This document shows, piece by piece, positions 1 through 12,745 of a DNA stretch of 64,000 bases. The DNA is from Microcebus murinus (lineage: Eukaryota > Chordata > Mammalia > Primates > Cheirogaleidae). Made by a program: the position numbers and the translations under genes. Location: positions 8,213,501-8,277,500 of the forward strand of contig NC_134108.1 of NCBI RefSeq assembly GCF_040939455.1. Direction: 5' to 3'. The notes under the pieces are model-generated. The model worked only from the letters and a program-made list of their open reading frames with translations. It ran no database searches and was not told the origin of the DNA. Each line of letters begins with the position of its first letter. Positions within the stretch are counted from its first letter, which is position 1.

Positions 1-282
1 GAGTGCCATGGCGTTAGCCTAGCTCACAGCAACCTCCAACACCTGGGCTCAAGCAATCCTGCTGCCTCAGCCTCCCGAGTAGCTGGGACTACAGGCATGC
101 ACCACCATGCCCGGCTAATTTTTTCTATATATATTAGTTGGCCAATTAATTTCTTTCTATTTATAGTAGAGACAGTGTCTCGCTCTTGCTCAGGCTGGTT
201 TAGAACTCCTGACCTTGAGCAATCCGCCCGCCTCGGCCTCCCAGAGTGCTAGGATTACAGGCGTGAGCCACCGCGAGGGCCT
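1..282 (-). mobile_element. Alu (lemur type), antisense, cut by window edge
   Basis: Reads as reverse-complement Alu from its right monomer (CAGCAACCTCCAACACCTGGGC) through the TTAGTTGGCCAATTAA insertion to GCGTGAGCCACCG. The poly-T end lies before the window. Confidence 0.93.
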
Positions 283-407
283 TCTTTTCTTTTTTTAGAG
301 ATGAGATATCCTTACATTGCCCACAGTGGTCTCAAACTCCTGGCCCCAAGCAAGCCTTAGCCTCCTGAATAAATGGGACTACAGGTGCAAGCCACCACAC
401 CCAGCTT
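283..407 (-). mobile_element. Old free left Alu monomer, antisense
   Basis: A diverged monomer-length fragment (AGAGATGAGA, then CTCAAACTCCTGG, GCCACCACACCCAGC). It is older than the flanking Alus. Confidence 0.6.
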
Positions 408-420
408 GAAGGGCACATTC

Positions 421-907
<487 letters not shown>

Positions 908-2474
908 TGAAGGGCACATTCTAACATAAACACTATTGACAGTATCAAAGCAAAGTTCCTGCCAAAACATCAGAGCATGAGAAATGCACACCATGGAATG
1001 AGCCCCTGAAGACCAGGTCAGGTGCATCTAAGCCTGGAAAGGTGCCAGATACTGATTCTACAGGAATGGCTATCTCCAAAGAATATGCAACTCAAAATCC
1101 ATCAGAACAAAATTCAGAAACGCTCATGGCCATTCACTGTACCTTGACTTGGGAAATCTTGATTATGCCCTTGACAATAAAACCAAGGACTTGTGTCACA
1201 TCAGCTGGATCTGGGTAGGACGGCTCACTACAGTAACATTTCACAGCAGGAATCCTAAAAATGTGTGGAATGCAAGATAACTTCTATCTCTGGCTGAGGT
1301 AAGGAGCTATTAGATAGATTCACATAGTCCTTGGTCACAAGCTCCTTCTCCAAAGCTGTTGAAGACACCATGCCTGATGACAGAGGTCAGTAGCTGAAAC
1401 TTTGTGGTCATTGCCATGGGACTTCTGAGTAAGCCACTTCATGAAGGTGCCTGAAAAGCCTATGAGGAAAGAGCTGGTCACACCACCAGGCATAGGGGTC
1501 ACGGTGGGCAGACTGAGAAAAGGCCTGATGTCTGGCTATTGTCCAAAGGGTTCCCAGGCATTCTACAAGCCCTGGAAGTTTCCAGTGCAGGGCCAGTGGT
1601 CTTCATTTTTGAACCTGGCCACATAACAGCTCACTTGCCAGTGGAAGTATAAGCATCCCTTTCAGAGGAATTTACTCAACTAAAGTATCTTCAGACTAGA
1701 AGTTCAGGAGTAAAATTCTGGAAATAAAGTACACAATCTAATTTGGAAACACGTTCACTACAAAACACCTAAAAATGCTGTGTAAAATACAGTAAACTTC
1801 TCTTTAAATGCACATCTAAACTATCAAGACCTGATAGTCTCAGTGATGTAGGGGCTTAGAGATTGCAGGAAGTGCTACTTCATCCCTATACATAAAGTTT
1901 GTCACAAACTTTTATAGTGAAAAAGGAAAGATGTAAAATCAGAATTTCTGGAGTCTGGCCTGGCAGAGTTAGGAGATCGGTTTCATACAGAGACATTGAG
2001 CACAAGTAAGTAAATATATTAAGGATAATGGGAGACAGATTTCTCCTCATTGAAAAGGGGAGATACAAATATGGAAAGGGGAGAAGCTCGAATGAACCAT
2101 GTAGCATTGCATTGGAACTGGAGGTAGCAATATGTACTCAGTCTCTGCTTCTCAATGTCTCTGTGTGTGTGTAAACATACATTTTCTAGTTTTTTTTTAT
2201 TTGTTCACTCTATTATTTAATTATTTGCATTTTCTAGTTTTGGCTATAGCTAGAGAGTTCTGAGAGACTAGAGTAGTGAGATCTCAATAGCAGTGACCAC
2301 ATCTATCACCAAAATCTTGGTTTCTAAAAATTATTCTCTATTAAAAGGAGCCAGGGCTTCCTGATTCCAGGGCTGTGTCAGAGAAAGTACAAGATGGGCC
2401 TGGAAGATCTTGTTGGGATAGAAATTCAGGAAACGCTCAAAGTATGACGAAGATACACCAAAAGGACACAGCAA
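908..2474. other. Mostly single-copy sequence, no gene recognised
   Basis: No clear repeat family. A 61-codon plus-strand frame at 1441-1626 has no match I know. A few stretches read like decayed coding sequence in shifting frames on the minus strand (about 1200-1560), but I cannot identify a parent. Confidence 0.4.
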
Positions 2475-3158
<684 letters not shown>

Positions 3159-3371
3159 GTGAAAGGACACAGCAGCCAACTTGAATGCACTCCCACTGGC
3201 CAAGTCCAGGACAATTCAAGCATCAAAATGTATAGTGTTAAAAGATTATAAACCCGTTGAATAAAATAGCAGTTCCTGAGTTTATACTGAGATAGATTGA
3301 TAGAGAGATAGAAAAGTTCAATCTTAACAGTAGCATGCCAACCAGTATGTATAGATGGAATGATAGAATTA

Positions 3372-3514
3372 GAAAATCACTCAAGAAGCTGAGGTGAGAG
3401 ATCACATGAACCTAGAAATTTGAGGCTGCAGTGAGCTATGATTGCACCATTGCACTCCAGCCTGCTCAACAGAACAAGATCCCATCTATAAAAAAAAAAA
3501 AAAAAAAAAAAAAA
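3372..3514 (+). mobile_element. Alu right-monomer-like fragment, sense
   Basis: AAGAAGCTGAGG, then GAGGCTGCAGTGAGCTATGA and CACTCCAGCCTG, with an A tail at 3490-3514. A GA dinucleotide run (3517-3538) follows directly. Confidence 0.8.
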
Positions 3515-3749
3515 CAGAGAGAGAGAGAGAGAGAGAGAATTAGAAAAATCACCTTTTGGTAACCATCGGAGTAATAATTAATTTAAGAAACAAACTTCAA
3601 TGGGTGCTAAAACCAGTGACTGAAAGTTTGATGAGGTGTGAGGTATTTACATAGTCTTAAACAAGTCCTTATTAAAGAGAATACAAGTAAATTAATGGAG
3701 GAAAACCTGACAGATACCACCTGAAGCACATGATCCAAGTTAACAGAGC

Positions 3750-4303
3750 TGGCCGGCTGCTGTGCAGTCACGGCCAAGTCCAAGAACCGTATCACACACA
3801 ACTAGTCCTGAAAGTGGCACCGATATAGCATCAAGAAACCACAAAGATGTTCCTGAGAAACATACGCTTTGCCAAGAAGCACAAAAGGGCCTGAAGAAGA
3901 CACAGGCCAACAATGCCAAGGCCGCCAGGGCCCTCATAATCCCAAGGAAGTCAAACCTAACATCCCCAAAGCTTTCAACCACAAGTTCAATTGACTTGTG
4001 CACGTTGCCCACCCCATGCTCAGGAAGCGTGCTGGTGCCCGCATTGCCAAGCGCGCCCACGGCAACTGTGTCTCAGGCTCTGCCAGCCAAGGCCCAGGCT
4101 TCCGTTCCAGTTCCATCTCCAGCTCAGGCTCCTGAAGATTCCTATGCCCCCATGAAGGCTCCTGAGCAGAGGCTTCCGTCTGTCCATGTGAGGACAGTAG
4201 GATTGGTGTCTTCCTGGGCTGCCATCGCCATGGGGCTGGTGTCCTTCTCTGCTATTTGTATAAATAAACCTGAAGCAGGAGCTGCCAAAACAAAAAAAAT
4301 TAT
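3750..4303 (+). pseudogene. RPL29: Processed pseudogene of ribosomal protein L29
   Basis: RPL29 is a small basic protein of the 60S ribosomal subunit. The match runs from the start (ATG changed to ACG at 3770) through Lys-Ser-Lys-Asn and His-Thr-Thr-like codons, the block reading Gly-Leu-Lys-Lys-x-Gln-Ala-Asn-Asn-Ala-Lys-Ala (about 3889-3926), the Ala/Pro/Lys-rich tail, the 3' UTR and the AATAAA signal with a short A tail at about 4290-4300. It has no introns, has lost about 40 nt near codons 22-36, carries frameshifts, and its stop codon has become CAG near 4167. It sits inside an old L1 3' UTR that resumes directly after the A tail. A 202-codon open frame across it is out of register with the parent for much of its length. 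Confidence 0.88.
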
Positions 4304-4496
4304 TGATAATGAGACCAACGGAATCGCATGCCGCCTAATAGGATGCAATAAAAGCATGAATCACTTCTAAGAAATTCCTCCAAAATGCCGAACCTGAATC
4401 TATGAGAAAACATCCCACAAACCCAAACTGAAGAACATTCTACAACATGACTAGCCTGTAATCTTAAAAATGTCACTGTTTCAAGAGACAAGGACT

Positions 4497-4819
4497 GGCC
4501 AGGTGTGGTGCCTCTCGCCTGTAATCCTAGTGCTCTGGGAGGCCGAAGCGGGCCGATGGCTCAAGGTCAGGAGTTCGAAACCAGCCTGAGCAAGAGGGAG
4601 ACTCCGTCTCTACTATAAATAGAAAGAAATTAATTGGCCAACTAAAAATATGTAGAAAAAATTAGCCGGGCATGGTGGTGCATGTCTGTAGTCCCAGCTA
4701 CTCAGGAGGCTGAGGCAGCAGGATTGCTTGAGCCCAGGAGTTTGAGGTTGCTGTTAGGCTGATGCCATGGCACTCACTCTAGCCTGGGCAACAAAGCAAG
4801 ACTGTCTCAAAAAAGAAAA
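4497..4819 (+). mobile_element. Alu (lemur type), sense
   Basis: Bracketed by a perfect 13-bp target-site duplication, AAGAGACAAGGAC (4483-4495 and 4820-4832), and inserted in the old L1 3' UTR. Confidence 0.93.
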
Positions 4820-5191
4820 AAGAGACAAGGACAGACTGAGGAACCATTCAGGATGAAAGAGACTAAAGGAACGTGACAACTAAATGAAGTACCTGATCTT
4901 GGACTGGATCATCCAGCCATAAAGAACATCACTCGGACAACTGGAGAACATTGAATGGGCTTGGTGCTAGTTACAATGTCCCAATGCTGGTTTCCTGATC
5001 TTGGTGTTATGCTGGGAGTATGAGGAAGACTGTCCTTGCTGGTAGGCCACATACACTAAAGTTTGTAGGGCTAAGAGGAAATCATACCTGCAACTTACTC
5101 TCAAATTATTCAAGAAATAAAAAGTTCTTTGAATTACTCTTGCAAATTTTCTATATTTTTGAAAATTAAAAAAAAAAAAAAAAGACGAGGG

Positions 5192-5641
5192 GGCCGAGCA
5201 CGGTAGCTTATGCCTGTAACCTTAGCACTCTGGGAGGCTGAGACAGGAGGATCACTTGAGATCAGGAGTTTGAGACCAGCCTAAACAAGAGGGAGACCCT
5301 GTCTCTATTAAAAGTAGAAAAATTAGGCCGGGCGCTGTGGCTCACGCCTGTAATCCTAGCTCTTGGGAGGCCGAGGCGGGCGGATTGCTCAAGGTCAGGA
5401 GTTCGAAACCGGCCTGAGCAAGAGCGAGACCCCGTCTCTACTATAAATAGAAAGAAATTAATTGGCCAACTGATATATATATAAAAAAATTAGCCGGGCA
5501 TGGTGGCGCATGCCTGTAGTCCCAGCTACCCGGGAGGCTGAGGCAGAAGGATCACTCGAGCCCAGGAGATTGAGGTTGCTGTGAGCTAGGCTGACGCCAC
5601 GGCACTCACTCTAGCCTGGGCAACAAAGCGAGACTCTGTCT

Positions 5642-5676
<35 letters not shown>

Positions 5677-6041
5677 GAAAAATTAGCCTGTAGGCGGGGT
5701 GTGGTGGCACATGCCTGTAATCCTAGCACTCTGGAAAGCAGAAGCAAGAGGATTGCTTGGGGTCAGGAGTTGGAGATAAGCCTGAGCCAGAGCGAGACCC
5801 CAACAGGATTGCTTGAGGTCAGGAGTTGGAGACAAGCCTGAGCAAGAGCGAGACCCCTTCTCTACTAAAAATAGAAAGAATTAGCTGGGTGTGGTGGGGC
5901 ATGCCTGTAGTCACAGCTGAGACAGGAGGATCCCTTGAGCCCAGGAGTTTGAGGTTGCTGTGAGCTAGGCTGATGCCACAGCACTCTATCTAGCCCAGGA
6001 GACAGAGTGAGACTGTCTTGGAAAAAAAAAAAAAAAAAAAA
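5192..6041 (+). mobile_element. Older Alu, sense, split by a younger Alu
   Basis: Left part 5192-5325 and right part 5686-6041. The right part has a 56-bp tandem duplication (5749-5804 and 5805-5860, both starting AGGATTGCTTG) and lacks the TTGGCCAACTA insertion, which marks it as an older type. Confidence 0.85.
5326..5670 (+). mobile_element. Alu (lemur type), sense, nested
   Basis: Full length with a 15-bp duplication, AAAGTAGAAAAATTA, on both sides (5311-5325 and 5671-5685). It interrupts the older Alu after its left monomer. Confidence 0.95.
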
Positions 6042-6511
6042 TTAAAAAACAACCAAGGACTTCATGCACACTGAGGCTAACAAGTTTTTGCCACGATTGC
6101 TACCATGCGTTCACTAACCTTGAAGTGGGCGCCCAGTATGTGCCAGGCAGTGTGTCTCGTCACCTTCCAGAGCCAGTCCCTGCCCCACTGAAAAAAAAGA
6201 GCTGAAGAATTGGGAATGGCAGCGCACATTACTTTCCGAGATCCAATGTCTATTGAAATCAGAATCTACAACACAGGGAACACAAACCACTCATTCTTAA
6301 CACTGATGCCTTCTTACAATTAGGAGGACTTTGAATCCTATTATAAAATGCTTAAATATTGCTGAGGGCCTAATTTCTTACTGCTCAAGGCTATCATCTT
6401 CAGATTGGAAATATATCCAGGGATAGATCAGGTCCTATGGGACAGATCCAGGCGTTATGGGCCACCCCATTTAGGAAAAATAATAGAAAATTATGCATTA
6501 AAAAAGGTGCA
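6042..6511. other. Unassigned single-copy stretch
   Basis: No gene or clear repeat seen. ATGTGCCAGGCAGTG near 6139 hints at a worn MIR or L2 piece. Confidence 0.4.
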
Positions 6512-6656
6512 GGCCCAGCGTCGTGGCTCACGTCTGTAATCCTAGCACTCTGGGAGGCCGAGGCGGGCGGATTGCTCGAGGTCAGGAGTTCGAAACCAGC
6601 TTGAGCGAGACCCCATTTCTACTAAAAATAGAAAGAAATTAATTGACCAACTTAAA

Positions 6657-6699
<43 letters not shown>

Positions 6700-6877
6700 A
6701 AAAATTAGCCGGGCATGGTGGTGCATGCCTGTAGTTCCAGCTACTTGGGAGGGTGAAGCAGGAGGATCGCTTGAGCCCAGGAGTTTGAGGTTGCTGTGAG
6801 CGAGGCTGACGCCACGGCACTCACTCTAGCCTGGGCAACAAAGTGAGACTCTGTCTCAAAAAAAAAAAAAAAAAAAA
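6512..6877 (+). mobile_element. Alu, sense, with expanded TA run
   Basis: The AT-rich insertion of the lemur-type Alu has grown into a TA repeat at about 6656-6695. Imperfect duplication AAAAAGGTGCAG / AAAAAGGTACAG flanks the element. Confidence 0.92.
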
Positions 6878-6939
6878 GGTACAGGACCTTGGAAGGGGCC
6901 AGGCAAGTGAGGGACCCTGAAGCTCAAGCTTTGTTCGCT

Positions 6940-7226
6940 TCACGGTGAATCCTCAATTAATAGATCTCCTTTATCTTGAGAGTCAAGAAGTCGATTAACT
7001 TCCTCTGTGCTGGTGTCTTTTAATCTGTGCGAATCAAGTTCTTCTAGGACTTTTCTCTCCAGATAACCTAAGCCTTTGTTTGGGCAGTCCCTGTAGCCAC
7101 CATCTTGGTCTGAGCAGGACGCCGGACTGCGCTTTAGGAGAGAATGGGCGCAGCAGAGCGCCAGATCGTAAAGGCTTTGTGACCGGCCAAACCCATTTAC
7201 TTTGGGGTCACACTTGACACACAGAG
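6940..7226 (-). pseudogene. Unassigned open segment, possible decayed retrocopy
   Basis: Minus strand, reading down from about 7226 to a TGA at 6940-6942: roughly 94 sense codons with no stop. The C-terminal half is rich in Leu, Glu, Lys and Asp with helix-like spacing; the end reads Leu-Leu-Ile-Glu-Asp-Ser-Pro-stop. The N-terminal half contains Cys pairs and Ser/Arg-rich stretches. There is no in-frame ATG. I do not recognise the protein. It could be a decayed processed pseudogene, an old repeat's coding part, or chance. Confidence 0.3.
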
Positions 7227-7328
7227 GTCACGTAATAAGGCCATCGGGAGCAACAGTGGACTTTCCCCTGCAATCTATGTAGTCACTCTACATGGAGAGT
7301 GTGACAAGATTGTTAAGCCTAGTTACCA

Positions 7329-7665
<337 letters not shown>

Positions 7666-7959
7666 CTAGTTACCATTTATAGCAATGTTTTCCTCACCCG
7701 TGCCGCGGAGGGGAGTGTCACCCACGGAGACACCACTCTGGGTGTGTGTGGTGCTACGCTAGGTCCTGCACACTTCCCCCTGCACCTGATCTTTCATGAC
7801 AACACCCCGCTCTAGATCATGTCTCAGGTGCCCACCATTATTAGAGCCACCATGGTCCACAAAAGGTCGCTCTCCCCTTAGTCCCTTGTTGCTCACTGGA
7901 CAGGCTCTGATTCCTCTGATGGCACATGCGGCCCCTCCCACGCCAGTGTGCCTTTGTGG

Positions 7960-8395
7960 CCTCACCTCCCACTCACCTCCTGTTCCCTCCTCCATTCCAG
8001 TCAAACCAGACTGCTCCACCCCACAAGGAGGCCAGGTTCTTGCAAGCCCACCTCTTGGCCCTCAGGTACTTCTCCCTCTGCCTGACAGACTGGTCCTTTC
8101 CTGTCTTCTCCCTCTGGCCAGCTTCTACTCAGCCCTGAACACGCAGCTCAAATGTCACCACCTCGGTGAGATCTCTAGTCCTCTCAGAGGTCGAGTTGCC
8201 CATCCTTTACCCGCACTCCTGGGGCACGAAGCACCCCGTTCTTGCTTTGACTGTCGTTACCTTCAGTTTCAGTGACTATTCCCTGTCCATCCTCCCCGGT
8301 GGCCCGGAGCCAGCCAGAGGCAGGGACCACACCTTGCTCATCTCTAGACCCAACACCTAGCACTGTGCCTGGCATATGGTGACATGCGATTGCTC
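7960..8395 (+). mobile_element. L2 LINE 3' end, sense
   Basis: Reads along the L2 3' end: CAGCTCAAATGTCACCACCTC, then GAGGCAGGGACCACACCTTG, then CTAGCACTGTGCCTGGCATA. Very diverged. Confidence 0.75.
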
Positions 8396-8399
8396 CAGT

Positions 8400-9740
8400 T
8401 CCCTTCAGATAATAATGATGACACAGACAAGGACTCTATTCACCGACTGCTTATCCTCTGCCAGGCTATTTGCTGAATGCATCAGTGACGGCAGCTGTTC
8501 AATTGCATGCACGACCCAAGGACAGTGAGGCCTCCTCCCTCCAGTAAATGAGGGCGAGACGACTTGTCATCTGGGATGGCACGGGCCTGGCCTTGAGGGG
8601 CTGAGGGCTGGGAGGAGGCAATCCGTGGGGAGGGAGGGGCTCCCAGCCACAGGACACTGCTCAGCCCGAGGCCACTGTGGGCACCTCCGGGGCGCTGTCT
8701 CTGGGGTGGGGCTCCCCAGGAGGGTGCCACAAGTGTGGGGCCCGGGACCGGGGAGGACAGGCCACAGGGAATGGGGCTCTGCAGCTGATGCCAAGGAAGA
8801 GAGGGGACCCACGGGGTCGTGAAGAAAGGCGGCCCGGCGTTTCTTTGCCCCTCCTCTGGGAAGCATGACTGCGTGCTGGCTGGGTCCGGGGAAAGGCAGC
8901 TGAGGACCAGAGCGGCGTTTACGCACTAATAACGGCCGTGTAAAAACTCCTGCTTTCGTGCACAAACCGAGGTGAAGAAAACACAAAGCGTTGCCAGTTG
9001 GCCTGAAGATCGTTTGCTCTGCCCTGTTAAAGAGAAGAGGGAGGAGAGAAAATAGGGATTACAAAGTGCCAGCGACTTTGGAAAATCAATCATTGCTGTT
9101 TAGCTTCTTGCCTGGTCCCGGGCATTCGCGGTCGCTCCTGCAGAGATCTGGCCCCGCGGGTGCTTGGCGCTGCCTGATACCTTCTGCCTGGTTTATCTCG
9201 CAAAGAGAATGTTTGGGAAAAGCGAGGCCTACACCCTCTGCTGCAAGTGCCTGGGTGACTGTAAGCACAGCTCCTGGCTCTCCCGTACGGTCAGGATGGG
9301 ACACAAGGCATTAGAACACCTAACACCAGGAAGTCCCTGCACTGAAAGCTGGTTACGCCTTGGCTTAGAACACGTCCTGGTGTACTTTGGCTAAAATATA
9401 AAGAGCCTGGCATGCGGTGACATTTCAGTGTACTGCCAGGGCTTATTTGGAATATTTTAAAATAACTTTTTCCACCCAATAAATTCATCCTAAATATCCT
9501 GAATACTGTCCCCTGGTTGTGCCCAGGAGCATGAGCAGTCTTCCCAGGCCCCAGGGAAGGAAGGAGGCCCTTGTGCCCTCCGTCTGTAGTCCCCCCATTC
9601 CCCTGTCCATCCCAGCGTCACTGGCTGCCCTGGCCATGAGGGCCACAGACGCGGAGAAGAAAGCTCCTGCCTCAGCCTGGAGCCTGGTGTTGTGGAGTAT
9701 GTCGGCCTAGGGCGCAGCAGTAAACAGGAGACGCACCACT
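8400..9740. other. Single-copy block, possibly regulatory
   Basis: No repeat or gene recognised. 8850-9260 has several CpGs and little sign of repeat origin. Open frames here are short and lack coding character. Confidence 0.35.
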
Positions 9741-9744
9741 CCTT

Positions 9745-9975
9745 TGCCTCAGCTAATACTAATAACAGTAGCATCAACAAATATTCTATTTGCTGGCCGC
9801 TTACGTCATGTCATGCCCTATACTAAGTAGCCAAAGTATCATCTCATTTAACCCTCACACCGATCCTGTACGATTGGCATTACCATCCCCATTTTTCAGA
9901 GAAGACTAAATGCTGGTGAACCTGCCTAGCCTCCCAGCTACTAAATGCAGGGTCCAGTTTCTAAGCTTCCAACCC
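9745..9975 (-). mobile_element. MIR SINE, antisense
   Basis: ATCTCATTTAACCCTCACACC and CCCCATTTTTCAGAGAAGAC match the reverse complement of the MIR core and 3' half. Confidence 0.8.
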
Positions 9976-11224
9976 TTTGACTCCCCCAGGGGTCCTTGAC
10001 CAGCTTCCGGGGGACAGTGGCCAAACAAGATGGGAATTCATGAGGTCACCTACTGCCCTGAAAGGCAGGTCTGGGGTAACTTTGTTCTTCTCCCATCCAG
10101 TCCTACCCCCCCCACCCATCTCAACATTCTGCCCCCGGGAAGCCTCCCTGGACTGTACCAGGATCCACTGAGCAGCCCCCTCCTCCTAAGTCTCTCTAGT
10201 GATCTTGATCCTCAAAGTGTGACCCCACAGGCCGGCAGCCTTGGCCCCGTGTGGCAGTGATGCAGGTTCGCAGACCCTACCCACAGTCCCCTTTAACAGA
10301 ACCCCAGGGGCTCCAGTGCACCTAGGGGCTCTGTAATCTGTCTTTCCGAACAACTGAACCCTTAATTGTCACTGGTTTCCTGTAGTTCTAGAGCTGTTTG
10401 GTAGGTAGTCCCTTTGTCTCTCTGGGGAGATTGTAAGTGGAATGCACGTTCATTTGGCCAAATCGCCCAAGACTATCTAAATTGCCTACTGATTAGAGTA
10501 CAGAGTAGAGCTGGTCATCTGGCGTCCTTGCCCGCAGCGGGATTAGTCACAGGCCCTGCTGAATGACAGCCTGCTGGTGGCTGCAGTGGCCCCGCAAAGC
10601 CCACCTTCCCTGGCCCTTCAGTTGCGTCAAGAAGGTACATAAAGGAGCTGTGGTTTATGGAGGGCTTCCAGTAAGAAGTGACACTATGTTTTTTTTAAGT
10701 GCTGGAAGAACCCAGCCCAGCTCGGGAATTCTCCCCTGGGGCTGCCTCTCTGACCCCAGGCCCAGGTGTTCGCAGTGCACCGAATGCTCCCGCATTCCTG
10801 GCTGCTCAGCCCTAATCAAAGAGGAAGGCACCTCCTGCGGGCTCTGGAATTTCAGACCCCTGTTCATAGAGACTCTATAGGAATCCTGCGGCCTCTGCCA
10901 GGCCACTGCCACGTCCCGGACACTGTGCTTCTCCAGAGCTGTCGCTACCTCTTAAGCGGCTCTCTTTTTAAAAATCACCCATTTAACATGTGCTCCAGCC
11001 CTCAAGGAAAACCATATGTTGACTCTTTTTCACTTCCTGTGGGAAGGGTGGGGCCGCCGCGGACTGCTCTTGGGCCGCTTCTGTGATTCACGCTGGAGTC
11101 GGGCCTGCAGTGGGCAGGGAGGGGGCTTCGGAATGCAGTGTGGGCCGTGCCGCGGGCTGTGCTGACACAGGAGCTGTGGGAGGCCCAGCTGTGGGGGGGA
11201 AGCGCGGCGGGGAGGGGAGCATGT
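9976..11224. other. Single-copy GC-moderate stretch
   Basis: Nothing identifiable. No coding frame with support and no repeat I recognise before the TG-rich tract. Confidence 0.4.
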
Positions 11225-11450
11225 GTGATAGATGGTGTGTACAGTGTGTGTATACAAGTGTGTGTGTGCACGGGGTGTATGTGGGTGTGGGGGCTGTACG
11301 GGTATGGCATGTGTGTATGGTGTGGGTGCGGTGCCTGTCGTGCGTGGCATAGGTGGGGTATGTTGCGTGTGTTGTGTGTGGTGTATGCAGTGGTGCATGC
11401 TGTGTGTATGCGTGTGGTGCAGATGTGTGTACGGCATGTCTCCGTGTGTG
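11225..11450. repeat. Degenerate TG-rich low-complexity tract
   Basis: Interrupted GTGTGTG runs mixed with GGTGTATG and GTGCATGC motifs. No fixed unit length is maintained. It is alternating purine-pyrimidine over long stretches and gives spurious open frames on both strands. Confidence 0.85.
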
Positions 11451-11799
11451 GTGTTGGGGAGCTCCCCTCGGTGGGTGCAGCTGGCATCAGTGTCTTGCCC
11501 GGCTCCCCAGGGGGCCAGTCCCAGGCTCTCAGGGTGTGGGTCTAGAGGCGTGGGCCTCCGGTCAAGGCCAGGGAGGCCGGGCTTGCGGCTCCAGGACAAG
11601 TGAGCCCTGTGCTGAGCAGGGTGTCTGCACTCACACGTGCGAGGCCCTGGAAGCCTTCGTCCACGCGAACCATCAGGCCTGGCCCAGAGCAGCCCAGCAC
11701 AAGCTCAAGGAGAGTGTGTATGTGGAGGGCACCAGCTGCGTGACCTTCCCCTTCTCTACTTGAGAGCCAGTGTCCTAGGAGTAAGGTTGGGGCTGTGAA
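11451..11799. other. Single-copy stretch
   Basis: No gene or repeat recognised. Open frames continue from the TG-rich tract and are not supported. Confidence 0.35.
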
Positions 11800-12002
11800 T
11801 TCTGGAGCTAGCCCGCTGGTTCCAGACTTGGTTCTGCCACACACTAGATAGAGAGTTGTCAGGCAAGTTCACCTCTCTCTGCCTCCATTTCTTCCTCTTT
11901 AAAACGGACGATAGTAGCATCCAGCTCGTAGTGTTGTGAGGACTACGGGGATTAGAACATTAGCCAGCATACAGGAAGCGCTCAAGGACTATTAACCATT
12001 AT
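11800..12002 (+). mobile_element. MIR SINE, sense
   Basis: GGTTCTGCCACACACTAGATAG, read as GGTTCTGCCACAC then ACTAGATAG, followed by CCTCTCTCTGCCTCCATTTC and GAAGCGCTCAAGGACTATTA. These follow MIR from its box region to its 3' end. Confidence 0.82.
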
Positions 12003-12745
12003 TCTTGGGAGCATAAATCAATGTGTTAGAGTATGGCAGGGATGGGGCAGGAGAGGCACTTAATCCTCCAAAATCCAGGAGACAAAGTACATCCAAAGAT
12101 TTTCTGCACTATCAGAAAGAAAAGAAAGACCAACACTCCTCTCACTTCCTGTCACTGGGGAATACATTTGCAGATGGCGTGCGGTAGCAGAGCCCTAACT
12201 CTGCTTTAGGAGACATGACCTTAGGGAAACATATTAAGCCTATGGGCTGGTACCCAGACCTCAGTACTTTCCGTTTTTAGAATTAACTCCCTGGTCTCCT
12301 AAAATTAAAAGAATATCAGAATTCTGAATCTATACTGAGAATTTTCAATTGATATTTCTATGTAAAACATACGGTTTTATGGAGGAAGGACAGGACTCTA
12401 AGAGTATTTAGAGTCTCTGTCTCTTTGTATAATACCTGAAATACCAATCGCCACTTCCCTATTTTCAGAGCCTGCCTTGGATCAATTTAAAATCCATGTA
12501 ATTGGAAAATGCAACACTAAAGTAATCATTTGTGCATCCATTCATTCACGTATTCAACATGCACTGATTTCAGCTTCAACTATATGCCAAGTTTCGTGCC
12601 AGATGGTATTCAGGCTGCAAGAGATATATGGCCCCATCTCAAGGAGACTATAACTATATATAACATTTTACATTATGATAGAATCAATAAAAGACGAGAA
12701 ATATAGAAGATACCATAACATATATTTTTTAACTTTTGTTTCTTA
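12003..12745. other. Single-copy AT-rich stretch
   Basis: No gene recognised. About 12530-12650 (ATTCATTCACGTATTCAACATG) resembles a worn antisense L2 end. Confidence 0.4.

Larger units (their letters stand above)
3159..5190 (+). mobile_element. Old L1 (L1M) 3' untranslated end, multiply interrupted
   Basis: Segments 3159-3371, 3540-3749, 4304-4496 and 4821-5175 read in order as an old L1 3' UTR (CCAGTGACTGAAAGTTTGATG, then AAACATCCCACAAACCCAAA, then AACTTACTCTCAAATTATTC, then CTCTTGCAAATTTTCTATA). Between them lie an Alu monomer, the RPL29 pseudogene and a dimeric Alu. The exact subfamily is not assigned. Confidence 0.75.

Noticed and set aside
3762..4370. A 202-codon plus-strand frame as a real protein
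   Set aside because: It runs across a frameshifted RPL29 processed pseudogene and into L1 sequence.
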